DNA of 64,000 bases, from positions 1-64,000 of the forward strand of contig CAVERH010000007.1 in the NCBI GenBank assembly GCA_963618065.1, written 5' to 3'. Source of the stretch: Suilimivivens sp963618065. GTDB lineage: Bacteria; Bacillota; Clostridia; Lachnospirales; Lachnospiraceae. The notes under the pieces are model-generated. The model was not told where the DNA came from, made no database searches, and saw nothing but the letters and a program-made list of their open reading frames with translations. Shown here piece after piece: positions 41,067 to 49,886 of this stretch (position 1 is the stretch's first letter; each line of letters starts with the position of its first letter). The translations under genes were made by a program, and so were the position numbers.

Positions 41067-42665
41067 CTAGTTCTTAGATGCCAGATATTCCTCTGCCTGC
41101 TTCTGCATCTCTGCTAAGACATCACGGATTCCGGCACTTTCCATTGCTGCGGAAAACTCTTCAATCGTTCCATCCACATCATCCACAAGACCGTTTACAA
41201 GAGGATCATAGTAGTTTCCAAGTGCTGCTTCCACTGCTGCAAACTGTACACTTACCGGAGTGGAATCAAAGGTAAATCCATCGTACGGATGTTCTTCTTT
41301 TACGCTTGAATTCCACTTTTCCATCAGACTATCATATGTCTCATCGAGTTCGGTTCGATCCTCCATATACTCTGTTCTCTGGATATTGATATTAGTCCAT
41401 CCCCAGTTACAGTTGCTGGATACACCATAATTGGTTTCATCAATTACCTTATACTGGTCATCTCCAACTGCTTCCCAGTGCTTTCCTTCAATACCAAGCA
41501 TAGCAAGATCGTAGATTTCCTGATTGGTCCAGAACTCATTTAATACCATCATTGCACGCTCTTTATTCTTGCTGGCCACATTGATTGCCACACCATTATT
41601 GATATAGGGCTTTACCTGCTTTGGCTGACCGGTAAGTGGATCACAAAGAGTTACGTTCCAGTCCGGATTCTCTGCATTTGCCTGCTTTGCATAGTTTTTG
41701 CTGCTTCCGATATTCCAGATCATCGCTGCTGTTCTTCCGGTTAAAAGTCCGGTCTGTCTTTCATCGGAGGAATTCAGCACATCCGATGACCAGCAGCCTG
41801 CATCCGCAAGTTCCTTCATCTGTTTGCAGTAATCAGCAAATCCATCCCAGTCAAGCAGATAGTAGAAGTTCAGATCACTCGGATCCTGTGTATCGTAAAG
41901 AACAAGCTCTCCATCCTGTGGTGCACCGCCAGTTGTACACATGCCCTGATTACGGAAATACAGATACCATGGTCCTCCCTGGCTTGCATACATGCCATGA
42001 TCGGCACAGGCAAGGAAAAATTCCTTCAATTCATCCCAGCTTGTAATATCACTGATTCCATATTCATCCATCAGATCCTTGCGGACAGCCAGCACATCCT
42101 GACCAAACTCATTCTGATAATTCGGAACCATATAAACCTGTCCATCAATCTTCGCCTGATCCCATGCCATCTCCGGTACGGTTTCCCAGATACCCGGTGC
42201 ATAGGTCTTAATAAAATCTTCACTTAACGGATAAAAACCTCCGAGGGATACGGTCTGCTCATAATGTCCCCAGCTTGTTGCCGTAAAGATCAGATCGAAG
42301 TCTTCTCCCGCTGAGAATAACAGAGAATATTTAGAATCATGCTCACCCCAGGACAGAAACTCTACATTCAGGGAGCAGTTTAACTTTTCTTCCAGAATTT
42401 CATTGATTTTGCCATAAACCTCATCAAAGTCCGGTGTCCGGTCACCTAACAGATACATCGTAAGCTCCACATGCTCGGAAGTGTCAATTGCTGCTGTTTC
42501 CGTGGTCTCTGTATCTGCTGCCTCTGTAACGGTACTCTCCTCTTCCACTGTTCCATCAGCGGCAGAAGTATCTGTAGCAGATGAGCTTCCGCAGCCAGCC
42601 AGAACACTGATTGCCATTGCTGTTCCCAATAACAGGGATAATAATTTCTTTCCTCTCTTCTTCAT
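41067..42665 (-). CDS. ABC transporter solute-binding lipoprotein (carbohydrate, LplA/YtcQ-like)
   Basis: Protein of 532 residues from the ATG at 42665, with AAGGAGG upstream. A signal peptide ends in the lipobox LAGC (Cys25), followed by a Ser/Thr/Glu linker and the binding domain from about residue 55 (VELTMYLLGDRTPDFDEVYG). Blocks such as FSAGEDFDLIFTATSWGHYEQ and NINVASKNKERAMMVLNEFW-like sequence are typical of large oligosaccharide-binding proteins paired with LplB/LplC permeases. It should capture an oligosaccharide outside the membrane. The GH35 enzyme downstream suggests a galactoside. No ATPase gene is nearby; these systems commonly use a shared MsmK-type ATPase. Confidence 0.9.
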   Translation of the reverse strand: MKKRGKKLLSLLLGTAMAISVLAGCGSSSATDTSAADGTVEEESTVTEAADTETTETAAIDTSEHVELTMYLLGDRTPDFDEVYGKINEILEEKLNCSLNVEFLSWGEHDSKYSLLFSAGEDFDLIFTATSWGHYEQTVSLGGFYPLSEDFIKTYAPGIWETVPEMAWDQAKIDGQVYMVPNYQNEFGQDVLAVRKDLMDEYGISDITSWDELKEFFLACADHGMYASQGGPWYLYFRNQGMCTTGGAPQDGELVLYDTQDPSDLNFYYLLDWDGFADYCKQMKELADAGCWSSDVLNSSDERQTGLLTGRTAAMIWNIGSSKNYAKQANAENPDWNVTLCDPLTGQPKQVKPYINNGVAINVASKNKERAMMVLNEFWTNQEIYDLAMLGIEGKHWEAVGDDQYKVIDETNYGVSSNCNWGWTNINIQRTEYMEDRTELDETYDSLMEKWNSSVKEEHPYDGFTFDSTPVSVQFAAVEAALGNYYDPLVNGLVDDVDGTIEEFSAAMESAGIRDVLAEMQKQAEEYLASKN

Positions 42666-42790
42666 AAAAACCTCCTTAATTTCTCTCATTTTGGATAAGC
42701 CCTCCGGTTATCCTTATTCCTCTTTTCTCTATATGGTCAGGCTTCCCTGACATAAATTGCCGTTGCGCACCGGACAATTTACTTTCTTAC

Positions 42791-43717
42791 TTAACCCTTT
42801 ACGGCTCCGATCGTGATACCCTGTACAAAATACTTCTGTACCAACGGATATGCCAGAATAATCGGTCCGGTTACTACAATCGTCAATGCCATCTTCAAGG
42901 TCTGGGTTGGCAGTGACATAGAACTTATCACGGAGCTGCTGACAACATTATTGGCGATCAGCTTCTTATATGCCTCAATGTTGTTTACCTGCTGATACAG
43001 GAAATATTGCAACGGATATTTATCCTCTGTCTTGATATAAAGCATGGCATTGTACCAGTCATTCCAGTAGGCCAGTGCAATAAACAATCCAACGGTTGCA
43101 AGTGCCGGCTTGATGAGCGGCATCACGACCTGGAACAGTGTGCGGAACTCTCCGCAGCCATCAATCTTCGCTGCATCAATCAGAGATTCCGGCAATGCCA
43201 TGATGTAGCTTTTCATGATCAGCAGATTGTACACACTGAACACCAGCGGCAACAGCATAGCCAGATAGTTATCTCTCAAGTGAAGCGTCTGGGTAATCAG
43301 AATATAGTACGGAACCAGACCTCCTGAAAACAACGTGGTAAAGTAGAAGAAAAATGAGAAGCCATTTCTCCACTCAAAATCTCTGCGGGAAAGAACATAG
43401 GCTGTCATTGTCTGAAGCAGAAGTCCGATTGCGGTTCCGCATATGGTCAGTCCAATGGTAGTCGCATAGGCTTTGAATACAACCATCGGCTCCTTGAATA
43501 CAGTCTTATATGCTTCTAAGCTGAAATCCTGCGGAAGAAGGCTGAATCCGTTCTGAATAATTGCTTCCTCGGAGGAAAAAGAGCCAGATAAAATCATAAT
43601 AAATGGAATCAGGCACATCAATGTAATCAATCCGCAAAAGGTGTATGCGATTATATTCAGCACAATCACATCAGAGCCTTTTTTTACTTTTCCTAATCCT
43701 TTCGTTGCTGCCGGCAT
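42791..43717 (-). CDS. ABC transporter permease (LplC-like)
   Basis: Protein of 308 residues with six membrane segments. It contains the EAA-type loop for ATPase contact (PESLIDAAKIDGCGEFRTLF) near residue 190 and the LplC-like tail ending QKYFVQGITIGAVKG. GGGAGGTGAAAG precedes the ATG. It forms the import channel with the LplB-like permease ending 12 bases upstream. A CGTTGCGCAC motif lies in the gap before the binding-protein gene. Confidence 0.93.
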   Translation of the reverse strand: MPAATKGLGKVKKGSDVIVLNIIAYTFCGLITLMCLIPFIMILSGSFSSEEAIIQNGFSLLPQDFSLEAYKTVFKEPMVVFKAYATTIGLTICGTAIGLLLQTMTAYVLSRRDFEWRNGFSFFFYFTTLFSGGLVPYYILITQTLHLRDNYLAMLLPLVFSVYNLLIMKSYIMALPESLIDAAKIDGCGEFRTLFQVVMPLIKPALATVGLFIALAYWNDWYNAMLYIKTEDKYPLQYFLYQQVNNIEAYKKLIANNVVSSSVISSMSLPTQTLKMALTIVVTGPIILAYPLVQKYFVQGITIGAVKG

Positions 43718-43729
43718 TCTTTCACCTCC

Positions 43730-44659
43730 CTAGAATAATGTATAATCTTTATCATATCGTCCAACCAGCCGGTTCACGATCAGAATTGTTGCAAAGCATA
43801 ATACGGACTGGAACAGACCGATTGCAGCAGACATTCCGAAATCATTACTGCTGATCAATGCACGGAAGGTCAGTGTATCAATAACATCCGTATAGTTATA
43901 AAGAAGTCCGTTCGTACCAACCAGATTATAAAACATATCGAAGTTTCCTTTAAAAATTCCTCCGACGCTTAATAAAAGCAGGATAATGGTGGTCGGCATA
44001 ATCATTGGAATTGTTACCTTGAAGATCCGCTGGAATACATTCGCGCCATCGATTGCTGCCGCCTCATAAATGGAAGTGTCAATTCCCATGATTGCAGCCA
44101 GATACATGACGGAGCCGTATCCGATTCCCTTCCAGACATTGAAAAAGGTTAAAATAAACGGCCATACCTTCGGATTCGTGTAAAAGGAAATTCTCTCTCC
44201 GCCAAATGCGGTAATCAGACGGTTCATGAATCCATAATCGGAGCTGAAAATGTTGAATGCCATAACTCCTACAATAACCCAGGAAATGAAGTAAGGCAGG
44301 AACATGATGGACTGGGAAATCTTCCGGAAATGCTTGTTCCGGATTTCTGTCAGAAAAATCGCCACAGCAATCTGGCTTACGGTATTAATAATGATGAACA
44401 ATACGTTGTACAACACCGTGTTGCGCGTTACCGTCCATGCCTGACCGGATTTGAAGAAGAATTTAAAATTATCAATTCCGTTCCACGGACTTCCCCAGAT
44501 GCCTCCGGCGTAATTATACTTCTTAAACGCCATCACAATACCCGTCATCGGATAATACGCAAAAATCAATGTATAAATCACAGCAGGGGCAAGCATCAGC
44601 AGAAATACCCGGTATTTATACAGTTTTTTGAAAAAACCTTTTGCCTTGGTTCCTTTCAT
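43730..44659 (-). CDS. ABC transporter permease (LplB-like)
   Basis: Protein of 309 residues with six membrane segments. FAYYPMTGIVMAFKKYNY near residue 30 and the EAA-type loop YEAAAIDGANVFQRIFKVTI near residue 200 are characteristic of LplB/YtcP-type oligosaccharide permeases. AGAGGTGG precedes the ATG. It is the first gene of the operon, which continues with the LplC-like permease, the binding protein, lacI and GH35. The region upstream (44684-44706) has two CGTTGCGC motifs that could bind the LacI repressor. Confidence 0.93.
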   Translation of the reverse strand: MKGTKAKGFFKKLYKYRVFLLMLAPAVIYTLIFAYYPMTGIVMAFKKYNYAGGIWGSPWNGIDNFKFFFKSGQAWTVTRNTVLYNVLFIIINTVSQIAVAIFLTEIRNKHFRKISQSIMFLPYFISWVIVGVMAFNIFSSDYGFMNRLITAFGGERISFYTNPKVWPFILTFFNVWKGIGYGSVMYLAAIMGIDTSIYEAAAIDGANVFQRIFKVTIPMIMPTTIILLLLSVGGIFKGNFDMFYNLVGTNGLLYNYTDVIDTLTFRALISSNDFGMSAAIGLFQSVLCFATILIVNRLVGRYDKDYTLF

Positions 44660-44683
44660 CTATCCACCTCTTTCCGAAAGTCT

Positions 44684-44706
44684 CGTTGCGCACCATTATG
44701 TTGCGC
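44684..44706. promoter_or_regulatory. Candidate operator, paired GTTGCGC motifs
   Basis: CGTTGCGCAC (44684-44693) and GTTGCGC (44700-44706) lie 25-47 bases upstream of the first transporter gene; CGTTGCGCAC recurs at 42761-42770 before the binding-protein gene. TTGCGCAA-type palindromes with a central CG are typical of LacI-family operators. An AT-rich stretch near 44725-44750 could hold the promoter. Confidence 0.5.
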
Positions 44707-44805
44707 TATCGTTGTTTCTTTCTATGGTTTTATTATACTTTGTATAGTTTTTACATGCAATCCGCAAGATAACTAATATTTTTTCACAAAGAAAGTGCAA
44801 CGCAG

Positions 44806-44862
44806 ACAAAAAAATCACCCGTTGCGCAACGATAACGTTTTCGTTTGTTGCGCAACGGGTGA
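44806..44862 (-). terminator. Strong terminator of the uxaBA operon
   Basis: Arms 44815-44830 (TCACCCGTTGCGCAAC) and 44847-44862 pair perfectly over 16 bp, and on the minus strand are followed by TTTTTTT. It lies 22 bases after the uxaA stop codon. Each arm also contains the palindrome GTTGCGCAAC, similar to the candidate LacI operators. Confidence 0.88.
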
Positions 44863-44883
44863 TAACTGTTGCCTGAATTATTA

Positions 44884-46362
44884 CTATAATACAATACCAT
44901 CTTTAAATATGGAAATATCCCTGTAGCCATGTTGTTCTGCACACGTTTTTTGGCCACTTGCAATCTGAAGAACAAATTCCAGTAACCTGTTTGCTACTGT
45001 TTCCATATTTTCACCTTCTGCAATACTCCCTGCATCGAAATCAATCCATCCTTTTTTTCTTTCAGCCAGCTGTGTATTTGTTGCTATTTTGACCGTAGGG
45101 GCCGGAGCGCCAAAAGGAGTTCCTCTTCCGGTTGTAAACAAAATCATATGTGCTCCTGCTGCTGTCAATGCTGTGGTTGAAACCAGATCATTGCCGGGGC
45201 CGTAGAGAAGATTCAGTCCCCTCTTTGAAACCTGTCCGCCATATCCAATAGCATCTGTCACTGCTGCAGTTCCACCCTTCTGCACACATCCGCAGGATTT
45301 ATCCTCTAAGGTGGTAATACCTCCCTCTCTATTGCCCGGACTTGGATTATCATATATAACCTCCCCATGACTGATAAAATACTGCTTGAATCCCCGAATC
45401 ATATTCACAGCTTTCTGATAAACAGAAGCATCCTTGCAACGGTTCAGAAGCATCTGCTCTGCCCCAAACATTTCCGGTACCTCTGTCAGGACTGTAGTAC
45501 CTCCTCTGGCAATCAACATATCACTGAATTTTCCAACCAGAGGATTGGCCGTGATTCCGGACAGTCCGTCAGACCCTCCGCATTTCATTCCTATCACCAG
45601 TTCACTGATCGGTATGGACTGCCTTTTGAACTGTGCTGCATATTCTGCACATTCCATCAGCAGCTCTGCCGCTTTGGCGAATTCATCTTCCACATCCTGA
45701 CATTTCAGAAATTTGACTCTGTCAGGATCATAGACGCCAAGCTCCTGCACAAACTGCTCATGCGTCAGGTTTTCACATCCAAGCTCCAGCACCAGTACTG
45801 CTCCAGCATTGGGGTGCCTAACAAGAGAAGCCAGAATTTTTCTGGTCTGTGCATGATCCTTCCCAGTCTGGCTGCATCCAAACGGATGTGTAAAAGTATA
45901 TAAACCATCAATACTTCCCGTCACCAGATTCTGATTATCCTGCACGATCTTTTTAGCAACATCATTCACGCATCCTACTGTCGGAATTACCCATATTTCA
46001 TTCCTGATTGCAGCCTGACCGTTCTTACGTCTGTATCCCTGAAAGGTTTCTGCCTTCTCCGGTTTCAGGCTGCATAGCTGTGGCTGATAACAGTACTCCA
46101 TCTCCTCATTCAGATTTGTTTCCATATTATGTGTATGAACCCACATTCCCGGCTGAATCTCAGAAACGGCATGTCCGATCGGCAATCCGTATTTGACGAC
46201 ATTTTCACCTGTATGAATTTCCCTTACTGCTACCTTATGCCCTTGGGGAATATTTTCCTGAATTGTCAATACTTCTCCACTGACTTCCAGTTTTTCTCCG
46301 CTGCTGATCGGGCGCAGCGCTACAGCTATATTATCTTTCTCTGCAATCTGAATTATCTCCAT
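44884..46362 (-). CDS. uxaA: Altronate dehydratase
   Basis: Protein of 492 residues. The N-terminal SAF domain (about 10-95) ends with IGHAVSEIQPGMWVHTHNME. The large domain contains WVIPTVGCVNDVAKKI, THPFGCSQTG, MKCGGSDGLSGITANPLVGK, and VTEVPEMFG-like and KSCGCVQKGGTAAV motifs, with Cys residues likely holding iron. It dehydrates D-altronate to 2-keto-3-deoxygluconate. It follows uxaB by six bases with almost no ribosome site of its own, so it is probably translated by coupling. It is the last gene of the operon. Confidence 0.94.
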   Translation of the reverse strand: MEIIQIAEKDNIAVALRPISSGEKLEVSGEVLTIQENIPQGHKVAVREIHTGENVVKYGLPIGHAVSEIQPGMWVHTHNMETNLNEEMEYCYQPQLCSLKPEKAETFQGYRRKNGQAAIRNEIWVIPTVGCVNDVAKKIVQDNQNLVTGSIDGLYTFTHPFGCSQTGKDHAQTRKILASLVRHPNAGAVLVLELGCENLTHEQFVQELGVYDPDRVKFLKCQDVEDEFAKAAELLMECAEYAAQFKRQSIPISELVIGMKCGGSDGLSGITANPLVGKFSDMLIARGGTTVLTEVPEMFGAEQMLLNRCKDASVYQKAVNMIRGFKQYFISHGEVIYDNPSPGNREGGITTLEDKSCGCVQKGGTAAVTDAIGYGGQVSKRGLNLLYGPGNDLVSTTALTAAGAHMILFTTGRGTPFGAPAPTVKIATNTQLAERKKGWIDFDAGSIAEGENMETVANRLLEFVLQIASGQKTCAEQHGYRDISIFKDGIVL

Positions 46363-46368
46363 AATTTA

Positions 46369-47868
46369 TCACAGACATTTTGCATATGCCTCTTTCGCTC
46401 CCTCTGTTCGTATTACCTTAAGATCCCGGACAACCTGTTCCTTCAGTCCACTGATACCGGTCAGATCCTGTCCCCACATCTCTATATTGGAAAGAACTGC
46501 CTCTGTCAGCTCCTCTTCCGTATCTTCCTTATGAGAATAATAGAATTCCAGAATCCATCGATCATCCTTTACTGTATACTCATTTCCAAGTGGTCTCTTA
46601 CATACCAGTCCACTGTCATTCAGACATTGTATATCGTTGCTGTAAAAAGCAATATAAGCTGCCAGTGACATAACCAGACAGGAGGGTAAATTCTTCTTGT
46701 TTTCCACATACTCAAGCAGAGACGGCATATTACGAGCTTTCCATTTTGACGTGGAATTCAGTGAAATGCTCAGCAATTCATGATCGATAAACGGATTATT
46801 AAAACGATCCTGGACTGCTTCTGCAAACTTCCTCAGCTCCTCTTTATCCAGTGGCAGAGTAGGAATTACTTCCTCGTACAGCATCTTGTTCATAAATGCC
46901 CGAATGACTTCATCCTGCATACAGTCACGTACAATATTCTCCCCAGCCAGATATGCACCGAGTACGAACCCGGTATGAGCTCCATTCAGTATCCGAACTT
47001 TCCGTTTCTTATAAGGCTTCATATCCGCAGTAACAAATACTTTGTCTTCCAACCCGGCTTTTTTAAACGGCAGTCTTTCACCGACACTTTCACCGCCTTC
47101 AATCACCCATACACCAAAAACTTCTCCAACATCAAGTATCTGATCCCTGTAACCGTTCTCTATTTCAAGTGCCGCTGTTTCTTCTGCATCCTTAATTCTG
47201 CCAGGAACAATCCGGTCTACCAGAGAACCGCAGAAGGTACACTGTTCATTCACATATTCGGAAAAACCTCTCTCTAGCTTCCACTGATTAATATACTGAT
47301 TCACACATTTTAATAATTCCTGTCCATTATCATCTATCAATTCACAGGCAAGGATCAGAAGCCCTGAACCTCCCGCCTTGTAACGATGATATAGAACCTG
47401 AGTCAGCTTTGCCGGGAAGCTGGATGGTGGGCAGTCCTCAAGGCGGCAGGACGGATCATAAGTGATTCCCGCTTCCGTTGTATTAGAAACAATCATTTCC
47501 AGATCTTTACTCTCAGCAACCTGCATCAATGCTTTATAATCCTCTTCCCTGTATGGATTCAGGCAGCGGCTGACGCTGGATATAACCCGTTTGTCATCTA
47601 CCTTTTTTCCTTCCTGGCTTCCTCTGAGATATAACGTATAAAGCCCCTCCTGTTCATTAATGATATCTGTAAGTCCCTGCTCAATTGGCTGTACAAGTAC
47701 ACATTTTCCCTGAAACCCGGCTTTTTCATTCGCCAGATCAAACCAGTAATCTACAAATGCCCGCAGGAAATTTCCCTCTCCAAATTGGAGTACTTTTTCA
47801 GGCGCAGTCTTTAAAACATACCCTTGATACCCTGATTTTTCCAACACTTCATAATTTAACTGCTCCAT
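46369..47868 (-). CDS. uxaB: Tagaturonate reductase (altronate oxidoreductase)
   Basis: Protein of 499 residues of the mannitol-dehydrogenase superfamily. The N-terminal domain has KVLQFGEGNFLRAFVDYWFD, and SNTTEAGITYD lies near residue 130. The catalytic domain has KKRKVRILNGAHTGFVLGAY with the catalytic Lys and His, and FIDHELLSISLNSTSKWKAR, as in UxaB. It reduces D-tagaturonate to D-altronate with NADH. GGAGGGATAAG precedes the ATG, which lies just after the M28 peptidase stop codon. uxaA follows immediately. Confidence 0.94.
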   Translation of the reverse strand: MEQLNYEVLEKSGYQGYVLKTAPEKVLQFGEGNFLRAFVDYWFDLANEKAGFQGKCVLVQPIEQGLTDIINEQEGLYTLYLRGSQEGKKVDDKRVISSVSRCLNPYREEDYKALMQVAESKDLEMIVSNTTEAGITYDPSCRLEDCPPSSFPAKLTQVLYHRYKAGGSGLLILACELIDDNGQELLKCVNQYINQWKLERGFSEYVNEQCTFCGSLVDRIVPGRIKDAEETAALEIENGYRDQILDVGEVFGVWVIEGGESVGERLPFKKAGLEDKVFVTADMKPYKKRKVRILNGAHTGFVLGAYLAGENIVRDCMQDEVIRAFMNKMLYEEVIPTLPLDKEELRKFAEAVQDRFNNPFIDHELLSISLNSTSKWKARNMPSLLEYVENKKNLPSCLVMSLAAYIAFYSNDIQCLNDSGLVCKRPLGNEYTVKDDRWILEFYYSHKEDTEEELTEAVLSNIEMWGQDLTGISGLKEQVVRDLKVIRTEGAKEAYAKCL

Positions 47869-47870
47869 TC

Positions 47871-49871
47871 TTATCCCTCCTTCAGCAGACTACTGAAATC
47901 TGACAAACAGCCTCTGGCATATTTCATAAGCTTCATAATTTCCGGCAAATGTTTCCATTCTTCCTCAAGAGTTGTTTTCAGATAAGCCATCTGTATTTCC
48001 AGGGCATCTGAAATACTCTTCTGAATCACATCTTTATTTTGTATTCCTTCTTCGCCTTCCAACAGCCGTAATGTGTCATACAGATCCTGATTTCCGTTTT
48101 CTACCATACCGCTTCCCCATGTATCCGCAGTATTTTCTGTCACCTGACGTACAAAATATTCGCAGGTTTCTTTGCTGAAGTATGATGCATAATAATTGTA
48201 ATCAACACCCTCTAAGGCTGCTATTGTATCCGCTATATTCTCTTCCTTCAGCCTTTGAGCAGCCTCCTTCAGCAGTGCAATATTGTTTAAATATCTCTGA
48301 TGAGGTATTAACATCTGATCATTCCAGTCAAACCTCAGGTAATGCTGCATAAAATACTTAAAAACTTCATGCAGGGCAAGATTACTTTTTATGGCTTCCT
48401 CTTTTAATGCCGCTGTCTTCTGAACGGACTGCATTTTATGGTTAATGCTTTCAATGCCGGCACGGATCTCTTCCGCCAGCTCAACCAGTTGTACAAAATC
48501 AGCTTTTTCTTCTGCATATCCATCCGGTATCGAATCTGTTATTTCCTGAGCCCTCAGGGTAAAGTCAACCGGTCGTACCATAAGCTGATCAAGATCAAGA
48601 ATCAGCTTGCCAAACATGGAATGAATGATCCGAAATAATTCATCATCAAACCCTGTCTGAAATTCCGAGTATGAGGAATGCAGCACCGTACGATCAGCCA
48701 GACATCCATCATAGGCACCCGAAACAAAGCTCGGAATCCCTGCAAGCTCATAACTGAAGTCCTCCGTTGATGAAGTCAGTGCGAGATTTGCTTCAAATGT
48801 ATATTTTCCATTATCTTTATAAGGACTGATACTGTTATGTACAAATTCATACAATTCCCTGCAGCATGGAATACAGAACTTTGTTTCACCGGCACAGGCA
48901 TAAAATCCGTCCATGTTTACGACAGCAAAACCCTTCTTCTGCCACTCAGGACGCATTCTGTGAATCTGCTTAAATGCACCAATAGCCCAGTCATATTTAT
49001 TATTAATGAGCCCCCATTCTTCTGAGGCGTGCATGACAAAGCGAATTGTCCGGTATGGCTTATAGCCTGAATCAATCAGTGCCTTTGCCACACCCATGGC
49101 CCATCCTACACCCTGTACATCGTCAAAAACAGTTCTGTAATAAGCATCATAATGATTGATGACTATAATTGCCTCATCTGTTTCTCCGGGAATTTCTCCC
49201 CACAGATTATAACTGATCTTATCCGGTTCAACAATGCTCCTGGCATCAATGCAGACACGGACTCCTTCTGTAGACTTTTCCTGTAATTCCTTCAGCATCC
49301 CTGCTGCCTTTTTCCCTATGGAAAAAACGGGCAGCCCGCAGGGGCCGCAGACATCTTCTGAAACAAGGGTTTCATCACCCGTCTGTCCAAAGCCCCCAGT
49401 ATTACAGCATATTACTGCTGCCGCACCATGAATTGATGCTTCATATGCCGGAAAATTAATCCACCATTCGTTCATCTGATCAATATCAATCAGAACGACC
49501 TTTCCGGAAATATCCATTCCCTGAAAATCTTTTTCTGTTCCTTTTCCGGCATAGGTTAACTGCAATTCTTTCTGAGAGAAATCAGCCTTTGTCGCATATC
49601 CTCCAAGCGCTACTGTATTAAGATTTCCTTCCTGGTCTCTGAAAGATATTGTGCCTTTTTCATATTGCCATTTATCAACAGGACATTCGTCTTTTGTTAT
49701 ATTCTGTAATCCTATCTTTTTCATTTCAGAAACAAGATAGTCCGCTGCTCTGTGTTCAGCATCTGATGCAGATGATCGGTTTCCAATTTGTTCATTATCA
49801 ACAAATTCTGACAATTCCTTCATGATTCTTTTGGAATATGTAATATCAATTTTCTCTTCAAATTTCTTCAT
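47871..49871 (-). CDS. Cytosolic M28-family (GCPII-like) metallopeptidase
   Basis: Protein of 666 residues without signal peptide. A PA-type insert (about residues 90-210: GKGTEKDFQGMDISGKVVLI ... HGAAAVICCNTGG) precedes the zinc peptidase core. All metal ligands can be seen: His in INHYDAYYRT, bridging Asp in VFDDVQGVGW, Glu pair in HASEEWG, Asp in VNMDGFYA and a final His in TVLHSSYSEF. A helical C-terminal domain (about 430-666) resembles the dimerisation domain of glutamate carboxypeptidase II. It cleaves amide bonds of amino acids or small peptides. It lies between an APC permease and uxaB in one operon, with 2-15 base gaps, so its substrate is probably tied to uronate use. Confidence 0.9.
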   Translation of the reverse strand: MKKFEEKIDITYSKRIMKELSEFVDNEQIGNRSSASDAEHRAADYLVSEMKKIGLQNITKDECPVDKWQYEKGTISFRDQEGNLNTVALGGYATKADFSQKELQLTYAGKGTEKDFQGMDISGKVVLIDIDQMNEWWINFPAYEASIHGAAAVICCNTGGFGQTGDETLVSEDVCGPCGLPVFSIGKKAAGMLKELQEKSTEGVRVCIDARSIVEPDKISYNLWGEIPGETDEAIIVINHYDAYYRTVFDDVQGVGWAMGVAKALIDSGYKPYRTIRFVMHASEEWGLINNKYDWAIGAFKQIHRMRPEWQKKGFAVVNMDGFYACAGETKFCIPCCRELYEFVHNSISPYKDNGKYTFEANLALTSSTEDFSYELAGIPSFVSGAYDGCLADRTVLHSSYSEFQTGFDDELFRIIHSMFGKLILDLDQLMVRPVDFTLRAQEITDSIPDGYAEEKADFVQLVELAEEIRAGIESINHKMQSVQKTAALKEEAIKSNLALHEVFKYFMQHYLRFDWNDQMLIPHQRYLNNIALLKEAAQRLKEENIADTIAALEGVDYNYYASYFSKETCEYFVRQVTENTADTWGSGMVENGNQDLYDTLRLLEGEEGIQNKDVIQKSISDALEIQMAYLKTTLEEEWKHLPEIMKLMKYARGCLSDFSSLLKEG

Positions 49872-49886
49872 CGTTTACCATCTCTT

